Positions 22,943 to 34,706 of a stretch of 64,000 bases of DNA are shown in pieces. The stretch lies in the NCBI RefSeq assembly GCF_013368755.1, contig NC_049564.1, positions 318,001 through 382,000 on the forward strand, in the 5' to 3' direction. Below the pieces are notes generated by a model. It worked only from the letters and a program-made list of their open reading frames with translations, was not told where the DNA came from and did not search any database. Every line of letters starts with the position of its first letter. Positions within the stretch are counted from its first letter, which is position 1. Source of the DNA: Talaromyces rugulosus (taxonomy: Eukaryota; Ascomycota; Eurotiomycetes; Eurotiales; Trichocomaceae). Made by a program: the position numbers and the translations under genes.

Positions 22943-24421
22943 TCTATGCGTGTCAGATGAGAGTGTGAGGGGATTTCCAGTAGGTGTACGGCTTATTGGT
23001 CACGGTCGACACGTCGTTCTTCGAGGGTGGACATCAAGTCTTGCGAGGCGCGGTGGAGGAATACAATCAAGGACAGGCAGAAGAAACGGGCAAGCAAGTG
23101 AATATAACCAGAGGTAAGAAGCAGTCCAGGAGGCTGGGAGGGGGGTTGACTTGGCGTCAGAGAGAATTGCAGGCCTGGTTGGCAACCTGGAAAGGAAATG
23201 TGGGTGTTGGGTGTGCGGTGTAGGAATGCTTTGGCCGGGCGGTGCGTCTCGTCTCGTTTCGTGCAGACCGCGGATGCGCTTCACGCTTGCCCACCCGAGA
23301 CGCGTTGAAAAAGCAGGCTCCACTGTCTTGCTCGCGCGACCACGTTCGAATTTGCTCCTTGGCGGGCGCGCTCGGTCCTGGCTATTGTGTTTCTTTCAAT
23401 GACACGAAAAAATTTCGAAAGAAAAATTAAAAAGATTAACAAGACGGGCTTCTTAATCAACAACACCAGACGTGAAGTCAATAGTATATAGATCGCATGA
23501 TACGCGTTTGTATGTCACGTGATCCGACGGAGCCTCTCCGCCGGGTCTAGCCGGATTTGGAAGTCATTCTCGACAGGAATTCCAAGGGAGAATCACTGCA
23601 TTTTTGGTCTCTTTTGTATCCAAAATCTCCTTTGAGGGGATGGATTACTGTGTATTTTATTTGCTTTTATTTCATCTTCTTGTTTTATGAGGTGGTGGTT
23701 TGGTTAACGCAAATTTCAATTTGACTCCAGGTACATGAAGTAAGTTATATATATCAATTGCGAATCGATATAAAAATCTACATGTACATGTACATTTGAA
23801 CATCAAATCAATCAATCACAACACCATCGATTGACAACGTCGAAGCAACATTTAAAAAAGACAACACAAATACATATCAATTGATGTATCAATAGATGCC
23901 TAGTTAGTCTACATTTAAATCCTTGCACGTGACATCAACGTCGTACGGTACATGATGCCAAGGCCCCAGGTGCCAATGTTGGATTTTCGGTAAGGGCAAT
24001 TACATGCACGTAATTGATCAATTGATATCGACAGAGAACATCTTGAAACTGCGTTACATAGAATTAAATAAAATCTACATATATAATGTACGTAAACCTG
24101 AAGGACCTGCTTAGTCTCCAACGGCCCTAAAACATGCAAGACACATAATCGATTAATCAGGTACTATTACAGGTTTAAGAAAAGACTGGATATCAAGGAA
24201 CGAAAACACGCGAGTCTGAGTTTTAAAAAAAAGTCCAAGTCTGAAGAAAAGATATGTAAGAAGCAGTAGATATACAAACTTGAAAAAATGGGTAGAAGTT
24301 GGCAATCGTGAGCTCAGTAAGAAAGTTCAAATCCATCTCTTTAAATGAGAAGAAAAATAAATGACTGAAAATGGCAACATGTAGTTGACGGTTAGGTTGC
24401 CCGCTAAATAAAACGGATTGA
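22943..24421. other. Promoter region of the FHA gene
   Basis: About 1.5 kb between two minus-strand genes. It is GC-rich near the FHA start, with MCB-like boxes at 23300 and 23502. AT-rich sequence follows toward the SUN gene 3' end. No gene is seen. Confidence 0.5.
23300..23507. promoter_or_regulatory. Two ACGCGT (MCB-like) boxes
   Basis: Exact ACGCGT at 23300-23305 and 23502-23507, about 360 and 560 nt upstream of the FHA start. ACGCGT is the MBF site that drives G1/S transcription in yeasts, and Tos4 and Plm2 are G1/S targets there. Function here is inferred. Confidence 0.45.
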
Positions 24422-25818
24422 CTAGTGGAAGATGACCTTGGCACTGCCACCCTCAGGAACTCCCACCGTGCAGCCCTCACTAGTGTTGGGAACACCGTCC
24501 TTGTAGTAAGTCGCGGAGCTAGCGTCGTAATAGCAAGATGGGCTGACGTCTCCCTCGAACTTGACATTGTACTTCAATTTCGCGTCGGTGGTGGGCGCAT
24601 TGGGGAAGATCGAGAGGTAGGTAACCCCGTCCGAGTAACCAACACCCATGTTCATCGGGGCGAAGTTACCGATAGGTTTGGCTGAGGTACCCCAGGTGCA
24701 TGCCTGATCTGCCTGGTATCCAGCAGGGTTAATGTAGTATTGAGCAGTTGTAGGCTTGCCCTCCCAGTAGAAGTAGGAAGATTGGTCGGGGTTGGCGAGC
24801 TGTTCGCTCGCGCCCGAGGCCAGTTCAAGAGGAAGGGTTTCACTCTCGGTACCTGGATGCATGTTAGTGGATCATGTTTGAATAAGCTGGACAAGGAAAA
24901 ATATCACTTACCGGGATAGTCGGTACGGCAGACGGAAACAACCTGACCCAACTGGTTCTCAACAGTGACACCCTCAACACCAGCGACACAGAGGGTCTCG
25001 TGGTCAGTGTTGGTACGGTGCAGCTTGCCACCCTTGCAAGTGACACCACCGACGGACTGGCCAGTGGCACCCTGGGTAGACGGCCACTGAGACTTCAAGT
25101 AACCAGGTGGGCACTGGTAAGAGCACATGGCGCCTTCGGTGCAGCTTTGTCCACTGACAGCAGTGACAATCGACTCCACCAGAGTTCCGAGGGTGTTCAG
25201 AGTTGGGTACTGAATACCACTCCATCCTCCGATGTTGAAGTAGTCAAGAGCGATAGCACCGTAATCCGATGGGAAGGTATCACAAGAAAGCTCTCCGTCG
25301 GGGAAAGAAGCAGTAACACCAGTGCCACCGCTGGAGCTTGAAGTAGACGTTGCAGTGGGGGAAGGCGCAGGAGAAGAAGTACTAGTAGAGGTAGTGGTAG
25401 TGCTGGTACTGGTGCTGGTGCTCGTGGTGCTAGTGCTCGTGGTGGTAGGAGGAGGAGGAGGAGTCGAGGAAGTGGTGGGAACGGCAGTCGAGGTTGAGGT
25501 TGTCGACGTGGTCGGGACTGCGGTAGAAGTGGGAGTCTCGAGGAATTCGTGAGGCTTCACCGTGGCACTAGTCTTGGATTCGCAGGCATCGGAGGGACCC
25601 TGACCAGCGGCCCATTTGTAGTCACCATCCTTGATACCCTTGCAAACGTCGGCGATTGGGACAGGAGTACCATCAAGCTGGTAAACGGTGACGACCTCGT
25701 CGACGACGGTAGTGGCGACATCACGCTTGTGCTGATGACGGTGGACACGGCGGTGTCCACCCTGGGCAGCGGCGAGCGAGCCCGCAGCAGCGAGAGTAAG
25801 GGTTGCAGAGAGCTTCAT
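24422..25818 (-). CDS. SUN-family secreted cell-wall protein (GH132-like)
   Basis: Two exons, minus strand: 25818-24912 and 24852-24422, about 445 residues. The 59-nt intron starts GTAAGT. I chose the ATG at 25818 because a clean signal peptide follows (MKLSATLTLAAAGSLAAAQ); an in-frame ATG lies at 25854. A basic His-rich, Kex2-like segment (RHQHKRDV) comes next, then a Thr/Ser/Pro-rich stalk of about 90 residues likely to be O-glycosylated. The Cys-rich SUN domain fills the C-terminal half (SCDTFPSDYGAIALDYFNIGGWSGIQ, CSYQCPPGYLKSQWP, SSYFYWEGKPTTAQYYINP, ACTWG). SUN proteins act on or bind beta-1,3-glucan during septation and wall remodelling. The second exon carries most of the conserved Trp/Tyr block. 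Confidence 0.92.
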
Positions 25819-26389
25819 TGTGAATGAACTGATATCGGATCGATAGAACTGCATTGCAAGACCATATTAGAAAGGACGGTATGAAACAATTGCTGACATG
25901 GGGCTAGATTGAATGGTTGCGCGATGGGGACTGGTGACAATTGCTTGCTTTTTCTTTCTTTCCCTTTTCATCATGTCCTCCAAAGCAATTGTCATGTCGA
26001 AACCCCAGGCGCATTGTGAGACTTGATGAATCGGGTGGAGCGCTTACTGTTGGTTTTCAAGCGATATAACACGAATCCTACAGAAAAACGAGGGCCGAAA
26101 GTTGTTATATATATAGCAACGAAAGCAGCTGATTCAAGCAATTCCTAAAGAGTGTAGTAGAGAGATCGAAGCCTCTCTGGTCGGAGGGAATGTCTCGAAG
26201 TGACGGAGACACAAGAAGATTGGAAAGAGTGCCAACGGGGGAGGGGGTTGAGATGGGGAGGAAGGAAGGGGTGAGACTTAGATAATAATAATAAGAAGGG
26301 TGGGCCGGCAAACCCCAGCCAGGGGCAGGCTCCTGCCGAAGCCACAGCCAAGACGCGACGGCGGGCTTACTCCTTGTGGTGATACGTCA

Positions 26390-26850
26390 GCCTGCTTTGG
26401 ATGGATCTGTAGAGTTCTTATTGCCTCGTCTGTCCACTGGCCCTGGCGCTAGCCCTTTGTGGACTAAAAGAATGGGCCCATTGCCCCTTTGGGAAACCGC
26501 CTGCGGAATGTGCACATGGGTGCAGCCAATCACGGCCACCCTTTGTCCAAAAGTGGCTAAGAGAGCCGGCACTAGCGCGCTCTGGACCCAAGGGCCCGTT
26601 GTTTTGCCTCTTCCTGTTCCTGACCAGCGCCCCACTATGGCCCGCCTATAGCCCCATACTATTGGCTGCGTGTTAATTATCTCGCCCCCCCTATTCCCAA
26701 TACGGGACATCCCCTGCAGTAACCCCAGCATCCCATGTGCGCCTGCAGACTCAGGGACGATCCTGAGAAGCCCTGCGGAGTATAGAATCTTGAACGCAAT
26801 GCTGCCTCTTTTGCTATATTGCCAATTCGACCCAGATCATGCGGTATATT
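26390..26850 (-). mobile_element. Relic of a PIF/Harbinger-like transposase
   Basis: In minus-strand translation, a helix-turn-helix-like stretch reads ILYSAGLLRIVPESAGAHGM (about 26800-26735), like the LRFxAxGSFxxVxxxxGxS segment of Harbinger transposases. About 85 codons on, in another frame, AVIGCTHVHIP (about 26530) resembles the first DDE motif VIGCIDGTHxxI with the Asp-Gly lost. A VHKGL stretch (about 26455) may match the later NRKGxHS motif. Spacing fits the family, but frames shift, there are stops, and no terminal inverted repeats were found. The assignment is from memory of motifs only. Confidence 0.4.
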
Positions 26851-28215
26851 AGTACAATGTTGTAGCCTGGCGATCCCTGGTGGTGGACCGAGCTTTGCGC
26901 AGTGGCACTGGACTCTGCTCTGGAGGCATACGTAGCACACTACGGGAAGTAGTGGGACTTTTAAATGAGGATCTCAGGCAGTGGTCGTGGTACGGTTTAT
27001 GTACTGCTTATTTATTCCTAATCAGGCTTAGCGCATCCTGGTTGTATAATACTATAACTGCTCTGTGCGCGCCTAACCGTTAACGGCATAGCGGCTAGAG
27101 ACAGCGGTGGCCCAGTTGGCTACCGCTATTCCTCCCTTTTGTATAGCCAAAAAATACAATTATTGTAAATACATTGTATGCCTGCCACCGTACAGTGAAT
27201 AGATAAGTACCCTACCATAGCCCGTAATAAGCAATGACCCCCTCTGCTACGGTGCCTTCCAGTAGCCTGGCTATCGGCAATTCGACACGAACACTCGGTA
27301 GCATGAATTTGAGACAATTTAACGCACTCTTGCGCAGAGTCCGTGCTACTGGGTCAATTCACTTCTAGTGCACTTGCTACAGCCTATCACCCGGTGGCCT
27401 GACGCATGTCTTGGCCCGAGATTTGCAAATGAATGCGCACAGGTAATCTCGCGGTTTTTAACGGCGGTGTGCGCTAGCACGGATTGGGTTGAAATCAACA
27501 GATCGACCGGCTCGAAAATGGTTTCGCGGCTTCTCAGGATTCGGGCGTAATAATAACCCAGTATTCCGTATTGATTACCCCGTATATACACAGTTCGGTA
27601 CCAACCCTTTTCTTTCCGAGAAATGATGTAATATCCAACTTGTTCTGTGATTGGAGGAGCCTATATGAATGCAATAATAATCCTCATTTTAACTTGTCCA
27701 TTCACAGCCAATCATCACCATAACTTTGATTATTGCTGCCTGGATAGCAAGGCAGCAATTCTCAGCAGATCGTCGGGCATTAACACAAATTGGCCGAGGA
27801 AGGTTACTCATGTGCTGTCCGGTCAGCCACCTGGTGTAATAATGGCAAGTATACACGTATTCTGTACTCCCATGGTTACGGAGTATGTTAGACGAGATGA
27901 CGACGCGGCTGCGTCGTCATCTTATATAAGATTTCTGGATAAGGATTCGCTTTCTTATAGCGTCCCCATCCTTGCTGGCTTCAAGAGTCCGAGCTGAGTA
28001 ACTACTTGACACCTTATTGCCAAGTGAGTCCACGAATAATCGGATGGGGCAGCCAATTAACAACAACTACCAAAGAGTAAAGGGAAATGATTAAGAACAA
28101 AATTAGATCTCGGGGGCTCATTACCTTCTAATCTACTGATAAGAAGAGTTGAGAGTTATTAAATCAAAGAAAGTGATCTTGCCGCGAAAAGATAAGAGGG
28201 TGAGCATGAAGAAGG

Positions 28216-28687
28216 TTAATGGTGTGAGCACCGATACGGCAGGTGTTGTACATTGTTGGTGGCTCTTGTAAACAGGACTAAGCACCTGCTGCTTCTATCA
28301 CTAGTCGACTCTATAAACCAATTGGACGAAAATTGCGATTGAATGCAGCCGTACCAAGCTTGCTTATTCTTGTTTACACCATTTATACAATGCCTATGTC
28401 GATGATACAAAATAATACCCGAATATACAGTAATAAATTCCGAGCTTTTTTCAGCTTGCCAGCGGGAAATGTACCGTGCCACATGAGTTACTATAATATA
28501 AAATAACCCCCACGTTTCGCTGGTCTTTACTCTAGTTATTGACGAAGAGTGCCCAATTAATAATTCTGAGTATTCTGCTTTTTGACTAGCAAGTGCAAAT
28601 GCTCTCGACATAGCTGCATAATGATATGGCCCTAATGGCTCACTGTGCACAATCACAAATCCCAGTTTGGCTGTTGGCCGGAGTAAG
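28216..28687 (-). other. Unassigned open reading frame
   Basis: The minus-strand frame is open for about 157 codons without an ATG at its head; the first ATG is about 25 codons in. The composition is protein-like near the start (FVIVHSEPLGPYHYAAMSRA, then RVKTSETWGLFYIIVTHVAR) and less so at the end. It may be an exon of a gene I failed to model or a remnant. The family is not recognised. Confidence 0.25.
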
Positions 28688-29591
28688 CCCTATCATGAAG
28701 AGCCAACTCATAGCTACATAGGCTATTCTCTAGTAGTTTGAACCTAAGTATGGAGTACGCCCTTCATTTTCTACACATCTGCTTTTTCGAGATCTTACTA
28801 TGTAACTAACATGGAACATGAGCTATTTGGCAACTGTAGGATTTTGGCATAGGCTGGAGCAAAAATGACCTCTCTTCATTTCCAGACCCCGGCTACCCTA
28901 AAAGATATGTGGAGTAAAAAGAATTCATCTTTTATATTTTGACTTGGATTTTAAATTTATGCTATAATGCATCACAAGGAGATGTAAGGAGGGGTGCAAG
29001 ATGCTTCAGCAGGTCATGAGCTCCAAGTTTGACAACTTTTCTCTCTCTTAGCCGAAGGTTTCTTTTTTGGCTTGTAAGTTGGTTTATTCTTAGAGTATAA
29101 GGGACCTCATAACTTAATGCAATATGAGGTTGAACGTGAGATCAATAATGGCTTAGCTTGTGGAGGTTTTGTGAATCATCCCACTAACAATAATGTAGAT
29201 GGAGGTACTTCAATGGAATTTCTATGGTCCATGTCTGCAAATAGATCAAAACAATGATTTTTATATCCTAAATTACATAAAAGGCGTCAGAATTCTGACC
29301 TCAAAACTGGCATAATGTCTAAAGTACAATTCATAGCTGGGAAAAAAAAGAAAAAGATTATATACTTCGAAAGAGGTGGATCCACACGCTATTCCCGATA
29401 TAGCGACAACAGCTTTTGCCTAAGGCACCAATAAATGACTAAGCAGCTTAGCTTTTTGGGTCGCCAATCATCGGCTCACAATAACGGCGAAGACCCACTA
29501 TGCGCCAAGCCCGTCTTGACCGAATTAATTTTTTTTTTCTTCGTATCGCATCGCAAAACTCGTGATATCTGATAACCTTCACGCAGACAAA

Positions 29592-30790
29592 ATGGTGACA
29601 GCTACAGGTCCACTGACCACAAAGGTGGCGTCAGGGACACCCTATCAACTTGAAAACAACCAGGTACATCCAGGAAATTCAGTCCCTCGAAAGAATTGTT
29701 CACTAATCGCTTTCATCTTCAGGTGACCCGAGCCTCAACCGCACTGTTGAAATTTATCAAATCGCAGCAAAAGGAAAAGGAGGAAACATCAACGAAGAAG
29801 ACACTTATTGGAGATAACGATGATGCTTCCGACAACGAAGACAGTCCTGCTGTCAATGAACCGGTCTGGCTTGTTGTGACAACCAAGAAGCATGTGGCTG
29901 ACAAGAACCGTTTGAAACCCGGCACAATCACCATTCCACACTCTCTCAATTCGTCGCCTTCTCTAAGCATATGTGTCATCACTGCCGATCCGCAGCGTGC
30001 GGTCAAGGAAATCGTTGCTGATCCTACGTTTCCCTCCACCCTCTCGTCTCGCATCACCAAAGTCATTGGTTTCACAAAGCTGAGACAGCGTTATAAGAGC
30101 TTTGAGAGCCGACGCCAGCTACTCGCCGAGCACGATGTATTCCTGGCTGATGACCGGATCATCACACGACTGGTCGAGACTCTGGGCAAGATTTTCTACA
30201 AGTCTAGCAAACGGCCCATTCCCATTCGCATAGAACAGATTGACAAGGTGGACGGCAAAAGAGTGAAGAAGGACGCCAAGAAGAAAATCTCGAAAGACGA
30301 GCGCAATGCCACGTTCGCATCACCAATAGTGGTCGCAAAGGAAATCGAGAAGGCGCTCAACTCGGCCGCCGTTCACCTTGCCCCTGCTGCTACAACAGCT
30401 CTGCGCATCGGATCTAGCGGCATGACGCCCCAGCAGCTGACCGAGAACGTGGGAGCTGTGGTAAATGGGCTGACAGAGAAATTCATTACCAAAGGCTGGC
30501 GAAATGTGAAAGCAATTCACATAAAGGGCCCCACTACGATGGCCATGCCCATTTGGCTTGCGAGTGAATTATGGGTCGACGAGACTGATGTCTTGGAAAA
30601 TGTCGAAAACGAGTCGAAGCAGATTGAGGATGGCAAGGCCGACAAGAAGAGAAAGACTTCGGAAGAGGAAGAAACCACCCAGAAGGTCTCCAAGAAAAGC
30701 AAGAAGTCGAAAGGTGCAGATGACAATGAAGATTCTGCAAGGAAAGAGAAGCTTCGCAAGCAAAAAGCTCGAGCTCTTGAGGACCAATAG
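29592..30790 (+). CDS. Ribosomal L1-domain ribosome-biogenesis protein (Utp30/Cic1/RSL1D1-like)
   Basis: Two exons: 29592-29663 and 29723-30790, about 379 residues. The 59-nt intron (GTACAT...TTCAG) joins ENNQ to VTRASTALLKFI. The body is an L1-type RNA-binding fold: WLVVTTKK, TITIPHSL, SICVITADPQRAVKEIV, then KLRQRYKSFESRRQLLAEHDVFLADDRI and a second half ending FITKGWRNVKAIHIKGPTT. The C-terminus is Lys/Glu-rich with nuclear-localisation-like runs (KKSKKSK). Yeast Utp30 and Cic1 and human RSL1D1 share this plan and act in pre-ribosome assembly in the nucleolus. Which yeast protein it matches is not decided. Confidence 0.88.
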
Positions 30791-31188
30791 ACAGGACTTT
30801 TCTTGATATTTGCATGGCTTATGCGGCGTACAAAAGAACTTGTGTGTATTTGGGAGTTTATTTTTTATGAAATGTCATTTGTTACACTGATGCCGACTGT
30901 CTCCTGTATTCTGTATTCGCTGTGCTTTTATATATAACCCTAATTGCTGCTTCACTATTAATATTGTTATTCCACTGTAAGCCGGAAAAATCCCTGGTCC
31001 GGCGATCAAAGTCAGAATCAGATAGCCGAAACCGCCCGACAATAGCCACGGCGGGACCCACTGCAGTTCTCATACCCGAGACCGCTTCTCACGACATCAT
31101 CAGCACCTGGTGTTGTGTCGCTAGCCAGCTCACTGATATTACTTCCTTCGGTCGTTCGTCGGCATTTTAATAATCTGTCGCCACAATC
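30791..31188. other. Intergenic region
   Basis: 3' end of the L1-domain gene and promoter of the ETF alpha gene. Nothing else is seen. Confidence 0.5.
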
Positions 31189-32358
31189 ATGATTTCAATC
31201 GCAAGGCCGTCGGTCTTGCGAGTTGCGCGATCGCAACTTTGTGCGTCACGACCGAGCTTCGACGCCCGGTTATCGGCCCTCACACGCCTACTGTCTACGC
31301 TCGCGGTACTCGAGCAACGCGATGGCAAGCTTCAGCCATCGTCCCTCTCTGCAATTGCGGCAGCACAGAAACTTGGAGGATCGGTTACGGGATTCGTTGC
31401 CGGTAGCGGCGTCAAGGGAACTTCTGCGGCTGAAGCAGCCAAGATCAAGGGCGTGGAGAAGATTCTCGTTGTAGAGAACGAGGCCTACGAGAAAGTATGC
31501 CTACCTTATGAAAGCCAACTTTTCCGAATCTCTAGCTTATTCACTTTGCGCATATAGTCCCTACCCGAGAATTACGCCCCTCTACTCGTCGAGAACGTCA
31601 AGAATGGAGGATTCTCCCATGTTATTGCGGGACATTCAGCATTTGGCAAAAATGTTTTGCCCCGAGTCGCTGCTTTACTCGACGTCCAGCAGGTTTCCGA
31701 TATCACTGATATCGAAAGCGAAGATAGTACGTGGGACCGCAAGCAAACACTAAACGACTAATTGCGCGACTAACATGGAACAGCCTTTGTTCGACCCATC
31801 TACGCCGGTAACGCCATCCTTACAGTCCAATCGCAAGACCCAATCAAAGTCCTTACTGTGCGAGGCACCGCCTTCCAAGGCGTTGAAACCGAAGGTGGTT
31901 CGGCAGAGATCGTTGACGGCTCAGATCCCAAGGCAGAGTCTACTACAGAATGGGTCTCCGAGGACCTGGCCAAGTCAGACCGTCCCGATCTAGGAACCGC
32001 ATCCCGTGTCGTTTCTGGTGGCCGAGGATTGAAGTCGAAGGAGGAATTCGACCGAGTTATGGTTCCATTGGCTGACGCCCTCGGCGCTGCAATTGGTGCC
32101 TCTCGCGCTGCCGTCGACAGTGGATACGCTGACAACAGTCTCCAAGTTGGCCAGACCGGAAAGAACGTTGCTCCTCAGCTGTATCTTGCTGCTGGTATCT
32201 CGGGGGCCATTCAACATTTGGCTGGTATGAAGGATAGCAAGGTCATTGCCGCCATTAACAAGGACCCCGATGCTCCAATCTTCCAGGTGGCCGATGTCGG
32301 ATTGGTGGGAGATTTGTTTGAGAAAGTTCCGGAGTTGACGGAAAAATTAAAGAAATAG
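31189..32358 (+). CDS. Electron transfer flavoprotein, alpha subunit
   Basis: Three exons: 31189-31494, 31558-31726 and 31784-32358, about 349 residues. The introns are 63 nt (GTATGC) and 57 nt (GTACGT with CTAAC). The N-terminus is a mitochondrial presequence ([20 protein letters not shown]). The N-terminal nucleotide-fold domain reads [13 protein letters not shown]...KILVVEN...[22 protein letters not shown]. The C-terminal FAD domain carries [53 protein letters not shown] and [20 protein letters not shown], all diagnostic. With the beta subunit it passes electrons from matrix acyl-CoA and other dehydrogenases to ETF:quinone oxidoreductase. It corresponds to yeast Aim45. Confidence 0.96.
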
Positions 32359-32588
32359 ATGATGTATTTTATATTTACCATGAATATAGTGAGCAACAAG
32401 ACCTGACTTCCTCCAGGGAAAAGACAGTGTGACGTTAAATGAACATTTAGAACAAACAAGAACTCCCTTATATACCGATGCAAAACAAAAGAAAAATACA
32501 GGTTCAACTGTTATCACTTAATAGTTGACAATAATACAACATTTGAATACCCGAGCTTGGGTGTGTCCACGTGTAGACATAATGCGGC

Positions 32589-34706
32589 TCATTCGAAGCC
32601 AAATTTCTCGATTGACAACTTCTCAACGTCTTCTCCTTTCTGACTATTCTCTTCATCTTTCCTGGCCAGTTCTTCTTCTAAGAAGGCCTTGTCACTCACA
32701 GTCATTGGAAACGAAGTTGTAAGAGGCGAGTCTTTTAGAATGCGGGGTTTTTGGGCTTTTGAAACAACCATAGCCCACACTATGAAGCAAACAGACAGGG
32801 TGATCTGCAGGCCCAGAGGAAATAAAAAGTGCCACCGAACAACAACGAATTCCGTAAGAATTTCAGCTTGCCCTTGCACAGGAGAGCCAGTTGACCGAAG
32901 CCTGTTAACTGTGAGTAATGACTTCGCTTATATGGACTTTGGAGAAACAAACCAATTAGTCATGCCCTTCGCCACGTTGCTCATCATGGCCTCGAGGGCC
33001 TGATGCATTTGTGTATCTCTTTTTGCAGCCACGTTTCCGTTAATTTTGGGGTTGTGGTACAGCACGTTTCCAGTGGCGAAGCTGAACGGCGTCATGTACG
33101 ACATGCCGGCATAGGTATTATTGTTGTATTTTCCTTCTAACGAGGACATCATCATCTGGCCTAGAATATCGTCTACCACAACATAGCTGTAGTCGTGCCC
33201 GTTCAAAGTGAAGATACGGTTATATTCCGTAGTGTAGTGATAGCCATCAGGACTGGACTCAAAGAACTCAATGTCTGTGACATAGTCAAGAGTCGAAGTC
33301 ACGTTCGTACTGGTCGTCCCGTTGGTCGTGGAGACGGTGAATTCTTGTGCACAGAGATAGAATAAAGTCTCGACAGCATGTGCATGCTGGAGATATAGAC
33401 TTGTATCTGGCAAGCCACCAAGGTAACTGCTCCAAGACGAATCTGACGAGTCCAGGTAAATAGTGTGGACTGCATTGAGAGCGTTCTCCGCGAAAACATT
33501 ACGGTCAAATGAGAAGACTCCCTCCCATGTGGCGTTTGAGTTGAGCCAGACATTCGACGTATTCGTGAGAATACCACTACCGAAATAGTCGAGATAAATG
33601 GTAGGCGAGAGTGCTGCATAGGAGTAGTTGCTGCAGATATCGGGACCCCAGGTCCGCGAGTCCCATTTGTCTTCTACTTGCTGGTAGCACCACTTTTGCG
33701 GTGTAACCATCGTGTAGAGTCTATCTGTAATATCGTGACTTTTCGAGCAAACTGCGAGAGAGCCAAAGGATGGATATTTGCAGTTTCCCGTGGTGCATTC
33801 GGGTGCATCGTATTCATAAGTGGCATCCGGACGAGTGTACATCGCGTTCATCATCATGGCTAGTGCATCGTTGACATTATGACTATTGTCATCTATGTGG
33901 ATAGCCAAAATGTTAGCTTCTTGGATTTCCACAAAGGATAAGTCATATATGAAATGCAACCACATACTCTTGTCGTTTACTGCTTGAAGCACGGCAGCAT
34001 TGCCTGCGCCAGGGGCATATCTTAAGTCATGAGAGAGCACGGCCAGCGTGACCATCGATATGGTAGCAGATGTCACCAAGAAGAAAACGGCTAACAAAAC
34101 GACGAGTCTGTGTTTGGATTAGATCTCTCCTCTTCGTCGGGCTTGATGGAGTACGAACCTTCTCTTCACACTGAAAAGCAGTACAATGATCCCCCATAAA
34201 CCTTTATTGGTAGCATTGAATTTGTCAAAATCTGTCAGTGAACGAGATCGACCAAAAACCCAGTTCCACTGCATTTGCGTGACACCTTGGATAGCTGGCT
34301 GAAGGAAGCATGTCTGACTGATGGCTGTTAAAAACGCGAGAAGAGCGGCCAGGCTGCTCCCCAGGGGGAAGATAGGGCTGGGCTGTTGATCGTAACGGCT
34401 CAAAATGACAATAATGATGAGAAAGGCAGTGATGCTGATAACCGAAGAAATGACCTCGGTGGACCAGCCTCGAGGGAAGACTTCTAAAGAAGGACTTTGG
34501 ATGTCACGCCATTGCAGCGTGCTCCACCTTGTCCTTTTCATTCCTTTAATATTGTGTATATTATCTTGGGAGTCAGAATTTCCGTATGGATATGCAAATG
34601 GCGTTTTGATCATTCCCGAGGAATCAACGGTATCACGGCTCGAGGTTCGAGGGTAGTCAGGTGAAAAGAAGGCAGGTCGCTCTAATAGGTATACTTGATC
34701 ATTCAT
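32589..34706 (-). CDS. DUF3176 membrane protein (intact paralogue)
   Basis: Four exons, minus strand: 34706-34159, 34107-33968, 33892-32953 and 32901-32589, about 646 residues. The introns are 51, 75 and 51 nt. The last uses GTTTGT and an acceptor directly after TTAACAG. The start is the first ATG (MNDQVYLLE). The layout matches the broken copy at 18322-20609: two helices after EVFPRGW, a third in a 140-nt second exon (140 nt in both genes), a large N-glycosylation-rich ectodomain with ECTTGNCKYPSFGSLAVC, a GMTNW motif split by the last intron, and a C-terminal helix. The C-terminal tail is acidic/basic and differs from the other copy. The function is unknown. It sits between ETF alpha and a pseudogene, inside an otherwise housekeeping block. 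Confidence 0.85.

Larger units (their letters stand above)
25819..29591. other. Gene-poor 3.8-kb region with relics
   Basis: Holds the SUN promoter (TA-rich stretch near 26106-26115), a probable PIF/Harbinger transposase relic (26390-26850) and an unassigned minus-strand open frame (28216-28687). Otherwise it is AT-rich, with no supported gene. Confidence 0.5.

Noticed and set aside
25322..25552. Open frame encoding Val/Glu-rich repeats
   Set aside because: Antisense of the Thr/Ser-rich stalk of the SUN protein.
27080..27120. Short hairpin-like sequence suspected as a tRNA part
   Set aside because: No T-loop consensus or cloverleaf pairing could be drawn. No tRNA was found anywhere by eye, though a covariance search would be decisive.
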